Assembly: GCA_900551675.1 (NCBI GenBank)
Contig: URXH01000055.1
Location: 1-13,341 of the forward strand
Direction of reading: 5' to 3'
DNA from: an uncultured bacterium
GTDB taxonomy: Bacteria; Cyanobacteriota; Vampirovibrionia; Gastranaerophilales; Gastranaerophilaceae
Length of the DNA: 13,341 bases
Below are positions 1-6,107 of the stretch, piece after piece. The position numbers and the translations under genes are program-made. Numbering within the stretch: the stretch's first letter is position 1; each line of letters opens with the position of its first letter. The notes beneath the pieces were generated by a model that saw nothing but the letters and a program-made list of their open reading frames with translations, was not told the origin of the DNA and did not search any database.

Positions 1-303
1 AATGAGGTGATAACGTCATAGTCAAGACCTATTTTTTAACAAAATAAAAAAAAAAAACAAACGAAAGTATTTTAAAAATATTAAGAAAAATTTACAAATT
101 AGCGAAAAGTTGCTTGAATAAAGATTTTTTAAGACGCAAGCAAATATTGTTAGTGTGCCGTTTTTAGAAAAACAATAAAATCATATTTATAAATTATTTT
201 CTTTTTAAACATGTCAAACCCCTTGCAATTGAATATTTTCCAAGTATGATTATGGTAACGCCTGAATAGGTGTATACTGAACAGCCGAATTTGAAAGGAA
301 TAT
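1..303. other. Gene-free AT-rich stretch upstream of infA
   Basis: I see no supportable gene here. The first 21 bases can be read in frame as a short peptide tail ending in TAG, which could be the end of an upstream gene (map usually precedes infA), but that is too short to call. The rest is A/T-rich with homopolymer runs. A 7-bp inverted repeat (110-116 with 137-143) encloses 20 bases and has no T-tract, so it is not an obvious terminator. A candidate infA promoter lies at 223-250. A 6-bp hairpin with one G:U pair (258-273) would fall at the start of the leader. Confidence 0.6.
223..250 (+). promoter_or_regulatory. Candidate sigma-70-type promoter for the infA operon
   Basis: TTGCAA (223-228) and TATGAT (245-250) are separated by 16 bases, which fits a housekeeping promoter. 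Transcription would start near 257 and give a leader of about 45 bases before the infA ATG. It is the best -35/-10 pair in the upstream stretch; read-through from an upstream operon is also possible. Confidence 0.55.
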
Positions 304-519
304 ATGTCAAAAGACGTTATAGAATTAGAAGGTACCATTTTGGAGGCAATGCCTAACGCAATGTTTCGCGTCAAACTCGAAAATGACCACGAAATTTTAG
401 CCCACATTTCAGGCAAAATTAGAAAAAATTTCATAAGAATTTTGCCGGGTGATAAAGTAAAAGTTGAAATGACTCCATACGATTTGAGCCGCGGCAGAAT
501 TACATTCAGACTAAAATAA
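304..519 (+). CDS. infA: Translation initiation factor IF-1
   Basis: IF-1 binds the 30S A site and supports IF-2 and IF-3 during initiation in the cytoplasm. The 71-residue product has the normal family length and consists of a single OB fold (S1-like). It shows the hallmark stretches EGTILEAMPNAMFRV, HISGKIRKNFIRILPGD and PYDLSRGRI. The ATG at 304 is preceded by AAAGGA at good spacing. It is the first gene of the ribosomal operon in this window and lies 30 bases upstream of rpmJ, the usual bacterial order. The sequence resembles cyanobacterial IF-1, which supports the taxonomic guess. Identification is secure. Confidence 0.98.
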   Translation: MSKDVIELEGTILEAMPNAMFRVKLENDHEILAHISGKIRKNFIRILPGDKVKVEMTPYDLSRGRITFRLK

Positions 520-549
520 TTACGTACACAAAATAATAAGGAAAGAAAA

Positions 550-663
550 ATGAAAGTCAGATCATCAGTAAAACCAATGTGCGATAAATGCAAATGTATT
601 AAAAGAAAAGGCAGAATCGCAATAATTTGTGAAAACCCTAAACATAAACAAAGACAAGGTTAG
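550..663 (+). CDS. rpmJ: 50S ribosomal protein L36
   Basis: This 37-residue protein is the smallest 50S protein and binds near the peptidyl transferase region of 23S rRNA. It starts MKVRSSVKPMCDKC and ends KHKQRQG, the canonical L36 pattern. The zinc ribbon is of the C-type: Cys11, Cys14, Cys27 and His32 are all present, so this is the zinc-binding paralogue. It follows infA by 30 bases, with an AAGGAAAG purine tract ahead of the ATG. It is short enough to be missed by ORF callers but is certainly real. Its TAG stop lies inside the left arm of the inverted-repeat element that fills the next spacer. Confidence 0.97.
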   Translation: MKVRSSVKPMCDKCKCIKRKGRIAIICENPKHKQRQG

Positions 664-793
664 TTTTTCGGTAGGGTGCTGCTGGTGAGCGAAGCGAACC
701 AAACCCGTCACATCCGCAGCTCCGACTGAGCGACTACAAATTTTTATGAATTTGTAAAGTGAAAAGTAGGAGCAGGATAGCCGAATAAACTAA
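660..793. repeat. Inverted-repeat element in the rpmJ-rpsM spacer
   Basis: The left arm (660-683) and right arm (771-793) are near-perfect reverse complements: TTAGTTT, TTCGG and TGCT match, with short bulges between them. Inner segments can pair in competing ways. GCTGC (678-682) can pair with GCAGC (716-720), or GCTCC (719-723) with GGAGC (769-773), the latter overlapping the right arm. A third stem is formed by ACAAATT and AATTTGT around 735-755. The left arm starts inside the rpmJ stop codon. It could be a small fold-back (MITE/REP-like) insertion or a structured leader for rpsM; I cannot decide between these. Confidence 0.5.
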
Positions 794-998
794 TAAAATT
801 TACAAAACAAGTTGAATTGACGGACTTAAGCGGTCAATGGTGAGGAAGTATTTAAGCCTCATAACAAAAAAAATCTAACAACAAGTGGGCGGAAATAAGG
901 GAACCCGCGAAAAATTTGAAGCACCATAGAAAAAAGATGCCAAGTTATAGTGAAACTCCCTGTCCGTACCAAAAGCCAAGAAAAGGAGAAAAATTAAA
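664..998 (+). other. 335-base spacer/leader ahead of rpsM
   Basis: No gene is visible. After the inverted-repeat element (660-793) come several small dyads: TTGAC/GTCAA around 816-836 and TGAGG/CCTCA around 840-862. An AAGGAG ribosome binding site (983-988) precedes rpsM. The spacer is long for an rpmJ-rpsM junction, which is normally a few dozen bases. It may act as a regulatory leader, as S4-controlled leaders do in other bacteria, but no known leader motif was recognised. Confidence 0.45.
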
Positions 999-1370
999 AT
1001 GGCAAGAATTTCAGGGGTCGATTTACCCCGTAACAAAAGAATGGAAGTAGCATTAACATACATCTACGGCATAGGACCGACCAGAGCAAAAAAAATTCTT
1101 GAAGCTACTAAAATCTCACCGGATTTGAGAACAGACGATTTAACAGATGAAGATATCAAATTATTAAGAAACGAACTTGCAAACTATCATATTGAAGGTG
1201 ATTTGCGCCGTGAAGTTTCATTACACATCAAACGTCTTCAGGAAATCGGTTCTTACAGAGGTTTGAGACACAAACGCAACCTCCCATGCCGCGGTCAGAG
1301 AACTAAAACAAACGCAAGAACCAGACGCGGTAAAAAAGGTTTGGCAATCACTAAGAAGAAAACAGTATAG
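999..1370 (+). CDS. rpsM: 30S ribosomal protein S13
   Basis: S13 sits in the head of the small subunit and contacts the P-site tRNA and L5/L31 at the intersubunit bridge. The 123-residue product has the expected length. It starts with the canonical MARISGVDLPRNKR, has the helix-two-turn-helix YIYGIGPTRAKKIL, and carries the basic C-terminal tail GQRTKTNARTRRGKKG. The start is fixed by AAGGAG about ten bases upstream. It is followed by a 196-base spacer before rpsK that contains a candidate internal promoter. The N-terminal stretch is close to cyanobacterial S13. Confidence 0.98.
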   Translation: MARISGVDLPRNKRMEVALTYIYGIGPTRAKKILEATKISPDLRTDDLTDEDIKLLRNELANYHIEGDLRREVSLHIKRLQEIGSYRGLRHKRNLPCRGQRTKTNARTRRGKKGLAITKKKTV

Positions 1371-1427
1371 CGGATTTTGGTAAGTGCACCGCATGAGCTT
1401 AAGCGAGCCGTTAAATACGAATTAAAT

Positions 1428-1436
1428 TGGTATAAT
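1428..1436 (+). promoter_or_regulatory. Candidate extended -10 promoter ahead of rpsK
   Basis: TGGTATAAT (1428-1436) is a perfect extended -10 element inside the 196-base rpsM-rpsK spacer. No good -35 box sits at standard spacing; TTAAAT (1411-1416) is only 14 bases away. Extended -10 promoters can work without a strong -35. It could give extra transcription of rpsK and the downstream genes. Chance occurrence in AT-rich DNA is possible. Confidence 0.35.
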
Positions 1437-1566
1437 TTTAACAGCGAGCAACAACAAAGCGAACCCAGCACGTCCTAACGAGAAACTTAATTGAAAAGTT
1501 TCGAGTGGCCAATAATCCAAGACAAAATGAAAATTCAAAATAACAAAAAATAAAGGAAAGTAGAAA

Positions 1567-1953
1567 ATGGCAAGACCAGTAAAAACTAAGAAAAAAGAAA
1601 AAAAGAACGTATTGCAGGGTGTTGTACACATACAATCAACATTCAACAATACAATCGTAACTTCAACAGATACTCAGGGTAATGCTATTGCCTGGGCAAC
1701 AGCAGGTGCAACAGGTTTCAAAGGTGCAAGAAAAGGCACACCGTTTGCAGCTCAATCTGCAGCAGAACTTGTAGCTAAGAAATCAATCGACCAGGGTATG
1801 AAAAAAGTTGAAGTTCACATCAAAGGACCGGGTTCAGGCAGAGAAACTGCAATCCGTGCAATTCAGGCTGCAGGTTTGGAAATTACATTGATTAAAGATG
1901 TAACTCCTATCCCGCACAACGGATGCCGCCCGCCTAAAAAACGCAGAGTTTAG
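1567..1953 (+). CDS. rpsK: 30S ribosomal protein S11
   Basis: S11 lies on the 30S platform next to the mRNA exit channel and 16S helices 23/24. The 128-residue product is typical in length. The core motifs FNNTIVTSTDTQGN and FKGARKGTPFAAQSAAE are present. The C-terminus IPHNGCRPPKKRRV carries the Asn-Gly that is isomerised in many S11 proteins. The N-terminus is short and very basic (KTKKKEKKN), as in many non-proteobacterial S11 proteins. AAAGGAAAG precedes the ATG. The first of the three related fold-back repeats begins directly after the TAG stop. Confidence 0.98.
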   Translation: MARPVKTKKKEKKNVLQGVVHIQSTFNNTIVTSTDTQGNAIAWATAGATGFKGARKGTPFAAQSAAELVAKKSIDQGMKKVEVHIKGPGSGRETAIRAIQAAGLEITLIKDVTPIPHNGCRPPKKRRV

Positions 1954-2040
1954 TAAGAAGATAAGAAGCTAGGAAGGCAGGAAGATAAGCCCTTTAAATT
2001 AAATAGCCTACCCTCTTACCATCTTAGCTTCTTATCATCA
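1954..2040. repeat. Fold-back intergenic repeat, copy A (rpsK-rpsD)
   Basis: A purine-rich left half (1955-1990) faces a pyrimidine-rich right half (2006-2036). The arms GATAAGAAGCTA (1960-1971) and TAGCTTCTTATC (2025-2036) pair perfectly over 12 bp, with further imperfect pairing inside. The 26-base segment 2006-2031 recurs identically at 2775-2800 and with two differences at 3893-3918. The copy begins immediately after the rpsK stop codon. Confidence 0.8.
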
Positions 2041-2046
2041 ATGTAG

Positions 2047-2095
2047 TGCAGGGGCTTGCTTTATAAGCCAAAAAGTAAACCATAGACGCCCTGCA
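2047..2095 (+). promoter_or_regulatory. Nested stem-loop just upstream of rpsD
   Basis: An outer stem TGCAGGG (2047-2053) / CCCTGCA (2089-2095) encloses an inner hairpin GGCTT (2053-2057) / AAGCC (2065-2069). It ends eight bases before the AAGGAG ribosome binding site of rpsD. S4 is the autoregulatory protein of its operon in E. coli and B. subtilis, so an S4-binding leader or attenuator is a reasonable guess. No U-tract follows, so it is not a simple terminator. Confidence 0.45.
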
Positions 2096-2118
2096 AAAGT
2101 AAAGGAGAAAATAACAAA

Positions 2119-2721
2119 ATGGCTAGATACACAGGACCATCAAACAAATTATTCAGAAATAAGAAAGTTAAAGATTTGTCTAACAGGAAGTTAACTTCTT
2201 CTATGAGACAAACTGCATCAGGCCAGCATGGCGCTGTAAGAAAAAAACTTTCTGAATATGCAATTCATTTGGCAGAAAAACAAAAAATCAGATTTACATA
2301 TCTGGTAAGCGAAAAACAATTTGCAAGATATTACAAAGAAGCAGCCAGAAGAAAAGGCGTAACGGGCACAATTCTTTTGCAGCTTCTTGAATCAAGATTA
2401 GACAATGTTCTGTACAGAGCAGGTTTAGGTATTACACGTAAACAAACAAGACAAATCGTTAACCATGGACATGTTCTTGTTAATGACAAAAAAGTTGATA
2501 TACCGTCATACCTTGTAAAAGCAGGTGATATCATTACAATCAGATCAAAAAGCAATGCATTTTTAAAAGGCGTTACTGAAATGATTGATATGGCATGTGC
2601 TCCAGCTTGGATGACAATTGATAAAGAAGCTCTAAAAATCACTTTCGACAGAATTCCCGAAAGAGAAGAATTAGACCCTGACTTTAAAGAACAACTTGTA
2701 ATCGAGTACTATTCTAAATAA
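2119..2721 (+). CDS. rpsD: 30S ribosomal protein S4
   Basis: S4 binds the 16S five-way junction early in 30S assembly and represses its own synthesis in model bacteria. The 200-residue product has an S4 N-terminal domain (about 1-90), then the S4 RNA-binding domain (about 91-150). The latter includes ESRLDNVLYRAGL, RKQTRQIVNHGHVLVN and KKVDIPSYLVKAGD. No N-terminal zinc cysteines are present, so it is a zinc-free form. AAGGAG precedes the ATG. Having rpsD between rpsK and rpoA is the proteobacterial/clostridial arrangement; cyanobacteria usually keep rpsD elsewhere. It is flanked on both sides by fold-back repeat copies and has a nested stem-loop in its leader. Confidence 0.98.
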   Translation: MARYTGPSNKLFRNKKVKDLSNRKLTSSMRQTASGQHGAVRKKLSEYAIHLAEKQKIRFTYLVSEKQFARYYKEAARRKGVTGTILLQLLESRLDNVLYRAGLGITRKQTRQIVNHGHVLVNDKKVDIPSYLVKAGDIITIRSKSNAFLKGVTEMIDMACAPAWMTIDKEALKITFDRIPEREELDPDFKEQLVIEYYSK

Positions 2722-2812
2722 TGGAAGATAGGAGGATAAGAAGATAGGAAGATATGCTTTTATAAAACAAAACAGCCTACCCTCTTACCATCTTAGCTTC
2801 CTACCCTCAAAG
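2722..2812. repeat. Fold-back intergenic repeat, copy B (rpsD-rpoA)
   Basis: It begins one base after the rpsD stop. The left arm (about 2724-2755) is built from GGAAGATAGG-like units. The right arm (2775-2811) is pyrimidine-rich and shares an identical 26-base core with copy A. Aligning the left arm with the reverse complement of the right gives an imperfect stem of about 29 bp, in which most mismatches are purine transitions compatible with G:U pairing in RNA. Confidence 0.8.
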
Positions 2813-2844
2813 ATTAGTTAGCAACAACTAGGAGATTTAAAAAT

Positions 2845-3813
2845 ATGGAATTAAAAATTAAATGTGTTAATACAACAACAAGTTCTGACGGATCACAATA
2901 CGGGAAATTCGTAATTGAACCGTTAGAAAAAGGGTTTGGTACAACAATCGGTAACTCTTTAAGACGCGTGCTTCTTTCAAGCCTTGAAGGAACAGCTGTT
3001 ACTTCTGCAAGAATTGAAGGTATTACTCACGAATACACTGCAATTCCCGGTGTTTTGGAAGATGTTATCGATGTAATGCTTAACCTTAAAGGATTGGTTG
3101 TAAAAACTGATTCCAAAGATCCTCAGCATTTAAGAATTGATGTTGATCGTCCGGGTGCTGTACTCGCAAGTGATATTCAGCTTCCTGCAGGCGTTAAAGT
3201 CGTTAACCCTGACTGGTTAATCTGCACAGTAGCAGACGGCGGAAGCTTCCATGCAGATATAGTTGTTGAAACAGGTAAAGGATATGTTGCACATGATGTA
3301 CCGAGAGATTCTAAAGGAGTTTCAATCGATGTACTTCCGATAGATGCGACATTTATGCCTATCAAACGTGTAAGCTACAATGTTGAAAGCACACGTGTTG
3401 GAGATTCAATTGATTTCGATAAATTGACTCTGGAAATCTGGTCTAACGGTTCAATTGATGTAACAAATGCTTTAAGTCAGGCTTCAAATCTGTTGATTGA
3501 CCACTTTATGCAGATTGCATCGATTACAGGCCAGCCTGTAGTTGCTCCTTCAATGGTTGTTGAAGAAAAAGTTGAAGATGATTCAAATGCTCCTACAATG
3601 ACTATTGAAGAATTGGAACTTTCAGTTAGAGCTTACAACTGCTTGAAACGTGCAAGCATTAATTCTATGGCTGAATTATTGAAAAAATCAGAACATGATT
3701 TATTAAATATAAAAAACTTCGGAAAGAAATCTTCTGATGAAGTAATAGAAAGACTTCACCACTTCGGACTGGATTTGGCTCCAAATCCCGAAACCGAAGA
3801 AGAAGTAGGGTAA
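2845..3813 (+). CDS. rpoA: DNA-directed RNA polymerase alpha subunit
   Basis: The alpha dimer is the assembly platform for beta and beta-prime, and its C-terminal domain contacts UP elements and activators. The 322-residue product has the alpha-NTD (about 1-230) with the dimerisation signature FGTTIGNSLRRVLLSSLEG. An acidic linker (EEKVEDDSNA) follows, then the alpha-CTD (about 252-311) with RAYNCLKRA and IKNFGKKSSDEV. Arg262 is equivalent to E. coli Arg265, the key DNA contact. AGGAG lies just upstream of the ATG. It sits between repeat copies B and C in the usual position between r-protein genes. The acidic tail PNPETEEEVG is short. Nothing suggests truncation. Confidence 0.98.
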   Translation: MELKIKCVNTTTSSDGSQYGKFVIEPLEKGFGTTIGNSLRRVLLSSLEGTAVTSARIEGITHEYTAIPGVLEDVIDVMLNLKGLVVKTDSKDPQHLRIDVDRPGAVLASDIQLPAGVKVVNPDWLICTVADGGSFHADIVVETGKGYVAHDVPRDSKGVSIDVLPIDATFMPIKRVSYNVESTRVGDSIDFDKLTLEIWSNGSIDVTNALSQASNLLIDHFMQIASITGQPVVAPSMVVEEKVEDDSNAPTMTIEELELSVRAYNCLKRASINSMAELLKKSEHDLLNIKNFGKKSSDEVIERLHHFGLDLAPNPETEEEVG

Positions 3814-3929
3814 TCGGAAGCTTGGAAGGTAAGAGGATTGGAAGATAGGCAATTTTAATAATTAAATAACTAAGTGCGAAGCACCGTAAACGGCCTACCC
3901 TCATACCATCTTATCTTCTTATCTTCAAA
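3814..3929. repeat. Fold-back intergenic repeat, copy C (rpoA-rplQ)
   Basis: The left arm (about 3816-3850) and right arm (3893-3926) pair imperfectly over roughly 34 bp with the same purine/pyrimidine bias. Segment 3893-3918 matches the 26-base core of copies A and B at 24 positions. Unlike the other copies, the loop carries two extra mini-hairpins, GTGC-GAA-GCAC and CCGT-AA-ACGG (about 3874-3892). The element begins right after the rpoA stop codon. Confidence 0.75.
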
Positions 3930-3966
3930 GTATTAAAACTAATTACAAAAAATAAAGGATAAAAAA

Positions 3967-4395
3967 ATGAGACACCAAACTAAAAAACATACGCTCGGTA
4001 AAGCAAAGGATCAAAGAGATGCTTTGTTGCGCTCTTTAGCAACCGAACTTTTTGTACACGGTGAAATCAAAACAACTATGGCAAGAGCAAAAGCTTTAAA
4101 GCCGTATGCTGAAGAAATTATCACCCTTGCAAAAAGAGGCGACCTTCACGCACGCCGTCAAGCTGCTAAATTCATTTTTGACAAAGAAACAGGGAAATAT
4201 ATGGATTTAGCAACAGGAGAAGTTTTTGAAGCTCCTTCTGCCGACAAAAAATTAGCAGAAGAAACAGTTCTTAGAAAACTTTTTGTAGTAATCGGCAAAA
4301 AATATTCAGACCGTCAAGGCGGATATACAAGAATATTCAAACTTCCGCCGAGACGTGGAGACGCTTCCGAAATGGCTTTAATCCAACTGGTATAA
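3967..4395 (+). CDS. rplQ: 50S ribosomal protein L17
   Basis: L17 lies near the exit tunnel side of the 50S subunit. The N-terminal half (RHQTKKHTLGKAKDQRDALLRSLATEL is the first block) and the C-terminal block with QGGYTRIFKLPPRRGDASEMALIQL are canonical. At 142 residues it is longer than the common form of about 116-127. The excess maps to residues about 73-100 (KETGKYMDLATGEVFEAP and following), between the helical body and the VLRKLFVVIGKKYSDR strand. AAAGGA precedes the ATG. The truA ATG follows only six bases after its stop, so the two are probably translationally coupled. Confidence 0.97.
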   Translation: MRHQTKKHTLGKAKDQRDALLRSLATELFVHGEIKTTMARAKALKPYAEEIITLAKRGDLHARRQAAKFIFDKETGKYMDLATGEVFEAPSADKKLAEETVLRKLFVVIGKKYSDRQGGYTRIFKLPPRRGDASEMALIQLV

Positions 4396-4401
4396 GCCGT
4401 T

Positions 4402-5169
4402 ATGCGTTACGCAATTCAAGTTCAGTATATAGGTAAAAACTATGCCGGAAGCCAGATACAATTTAGAAATGGCAAAGAAATAGAAACTCCGACTATACAG
4501 GGCGAACTTGAAAAAGCAATCAGTACATTGATATTCGGTGATACCGAAAATAATAACCGGCGATTTAAAACAGTCTTTTCCGGAAGAACTGATAGAGGCG
4601 TCAATTCAATAGGACAGACAGTTCATTTTGATACTGATAAACCGATTGTTGCTTCAAAGTTTGTCTATCAACTGAACGAAATTCTCCCGAAAGATATCTC
4701 TGTCAGTAATTTGAGACTTGTTGATGACGGTTTTCACGCTCAAAAATCGGCGAAATGCAGATTTTACAGGTATATTTTTATCAATCGTAAATGCAAAAAT
4801 GCATTTGACGGTGATTTAATGAGAATAAAATTTGACATCAACATTGAAAGAATGCAAAAAGCCTTAAATTACCTTTTGGGTGAGCATGACTTCTCGAGTT
4901 TCAAAAGTTCCGGTACGCTAAACCCGAGCACAGTCTGTTTTATAGAAAAAGCCGAATGTAAAAAAGACGGTGATAAAGTGATTATTGATATTAAAGGGAA
5001 CAGATTTCTCTACAATATGGTAAGAACAATCGCCGGAACCCTTCTTGAAATAGAGGGGCATAATCTCCCTGCAGAACACATGAAACAGGTTCTCAAAGCC
5101 TGCGACAGGCGTAAAGCAGGACAAACCGTCAGTCCGTACGGATTGACTTTAATTGAAGTAACATATTAA
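4402..5169 (+). CDS. truA: tRNA pseudouridine(38-40) synthase TruA
   Basis: TruA isomerises uridines 38-40 in the anticodon stem-loop of tRNAs. The 255-residue product has the family length. The catalytic aspartate is Asp64 in SGRTDRGV, the TruA version of the GRTDxGV motif. Other conserved parts are HFDTDKPI, the RFYRYIF block, the HDFSSF block and the C-terminal GNRFLYNMVRTIAGTLLEI. Some usual residues differ: the family GWQ near residue 16 reads GSQ, and VHA after the motif reads VNS. No clear ribosome binding site is seen, but the ATG lies six bases after the rplQ stop, which suggests coupling. The location rplQ-truA-rplM-rpsI is classic. Confidence 0.95.
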   Translation: MRYAIQVQYIGKNYAGSQIQFRNGKEIETPTIQGELEKAISTLIFGDTENNNRRFKTVFSGRTDRGVNSIGQTVHFDTDKPIVASKFVYQLNEILPKDISVSNLRLVDDGFHAQKSAKCRFYRYIFINRKCKNAFDGDLMRIKFDINIERMQKALNYLLGEHDFSSFKSSGTLNPSTVCFIEKAECKKDGDKVIIDIKGNRFLYNMVRTIAGTLLEIEGHNLPAEHMKQVLKACDRRKAGQTVSPYGLTLIEVTY

Positions 5170-5205
5170 CCCTGACAAAACAGGGATAAACAACGGAGAC
5201 TAAGC

Positions 5206-5643
5206 ATGAAAACATATTCAGCAAAACCTCTTGAAGTAGAAAGAAAATGGTATTTAATCGATGCTGAAGGAGAAATTCTCGGCAGATTGGCTACCAGAGT
5301 GGCAAATATTTTAAGAGGAAAAAATAAACCTGAATATACACCAAACGTTGACACAGGTGATTTCGTAATAGTAATCAATGCTGACAAAGTTCTGGTTTCA
5401 GGTAAAAAAGAAACAGATAAAATCTATTATCATCATACCGGTTATCCCGGCGGTTTAAAGAGTGCAAGCGTAAAAGAATTACGTGAAAAAGATGCAAGAC
5501 TTTTAATTGAAAAAGCAGTTAAAGGTATGCTTCAGCACAACACTTTAGGCGATACACAATTTACAAAATTGAAAGTATACAACGGACCTGAACATCCGCA
5601 TGCAGCACAAAAACCGATTGTGCTTGAAAAGGAGGCTAAATAA
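5206..5643 (+). CDS. rplM: 50S ribosomal protein L13
   Basis: L13 is an early-assembly 50S protein that binds 23S rRNA. The 145-residue product is of normal length, with signatures KWYLIDAEGEILGRLATRVA, YHHTGYPGGLKS, and the block ending AVKGMLQHNTLG. The C-terminal YNGPEHPHAAQKP motif is typical. CGGAG precedes the ATG. The 36-base gap from truA contains a small CCCTG/CAGGG hairpin (5170-5185). Its stop codon overlaps the rpsI start as TAATG, so L13 and S9 synthesis are probably coupled, as in most bacteria. Confidence 0.98.
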   Translation: MKTYSAKPLEVERKWYLIDAEGEILGRLATRVANILRGKNKPEYTPNVDTGDFVIVINADKVLVSGKKETDKIYYHHTGYPGGLKSASVKELREKDARLLIEKAVKGMLQHNTLGDTQFTKLKVYNGPEHPHAAQKPIVLEKEAK

Positions 5644-6038
5644 TGGCAGATAAAGAAATTATGGCAACAGGCCGCAGAAAAACCTCTATTGCGGTTGTAA
5701 AACTTGTAAAAGGCAAAGGCAGAATTTTTGTTAACGGTAAAACATTAAAAAATTATATCGGCAACAGACCTGCTATTGAAATGTTAGTATACAGACCTCT
5801 GGTTTTAACTGATAATCAGGAAAAATATGATGTAAAGGTAAAAGCAGTAGGCGGCGGTGTTGTTGCCCAGTGCGGAGCTATCAGACATGGTATTTCAAGA
5901 GCATTAGTTAAAGCAAATGAAGAATACAGAAACGTATTACGTTTAGAAGGGCTTTTAACCCGCGATCCGCGTGTTAAGGAACGTAAAAAATACGGCCGCA
6001 AACGTGCAAGAAAACGTTTCCAATTCTCAAAAAGATAA
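5643..6038 (+). CDS. rpsI: 30S ribosomal protein S9
   Basis: S9 is in the 30S head, and its C-terminal tail reaches the P-site tRNA. The 131-residue product has the ATGRRKTSIAVVKL start, GRIFVNGK, the GGGVVAQCGAIRHGISRAL block and the basic tail GRKRARKRFQFSKR ending in the universal Lys-Arg. The start overlaps the rplM stop by one base, and AAGGAGG inside the rplM end serves as its ribosome binding site. It is the last gene of the operon: a strong terminator follows 24 bases after the stop. rpmE, which often follows in cyanobacteria, is absent here. Confidence 0.98.
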   Translation: MADKEIMATGRRKTSIAVVKLVKGKGRIFVNGKTLKNYIGNRPAIEMLVYRPLVLTDNQEKYDVKVKAVGGGVVAQCGAIRHGISRALVKANEEYRNVLRLEGLLTRDPRVKERKKYGRKRARKRFQFSKR

Positions 6039-6061
6039 TTTTATATTATCGTATATTTTGC

Positions 6062-6089
6062 AAAAAACCGGCGGAAATGCCGGTTTTTT
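6062..6089. terminator. Bidirectional rho-independent terminator between rpsI and dxr
   Basis: An 11-bp perfect stem AAAAAACCGGC (6062-6072) / GCCGGTTTTTT (6079-6089) closes a 6-base loop. The A-tract and T-tract at the two ends make it work on both strands. It would end the ribosomal operon (+) and, 19 bases beyond its stop, the convergent dxr gene (-). Confidence 0.93.
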
Positions 6090-6107
6090 CTTTATAATTT
6101 ATTATAT

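Noticed and set aside
1..21. Possible C-terminal tail of an upstream gene (map expected from gene order)
   Set aside because: Only six codons before TAG are visible; any frame could do this by chance.
159..174. GTTTTT/AAAAAC hairpin as a terminator ahead of infA
   Set aside because: It is a pure A/T stem with a two-base loop, too weak to be meaningful.
150..593. Long minus-strand open frame across infA and rpmJ
   Set aside because: It is antisense to two certain genes, with no protein family resemblance and no ribosome binding site.
1954..3929. CRISPR-like spacing of the three repeats
   Set aside because: Repeats are separated by whole genes, are imperfect fold-backs and lack uniform spacers.
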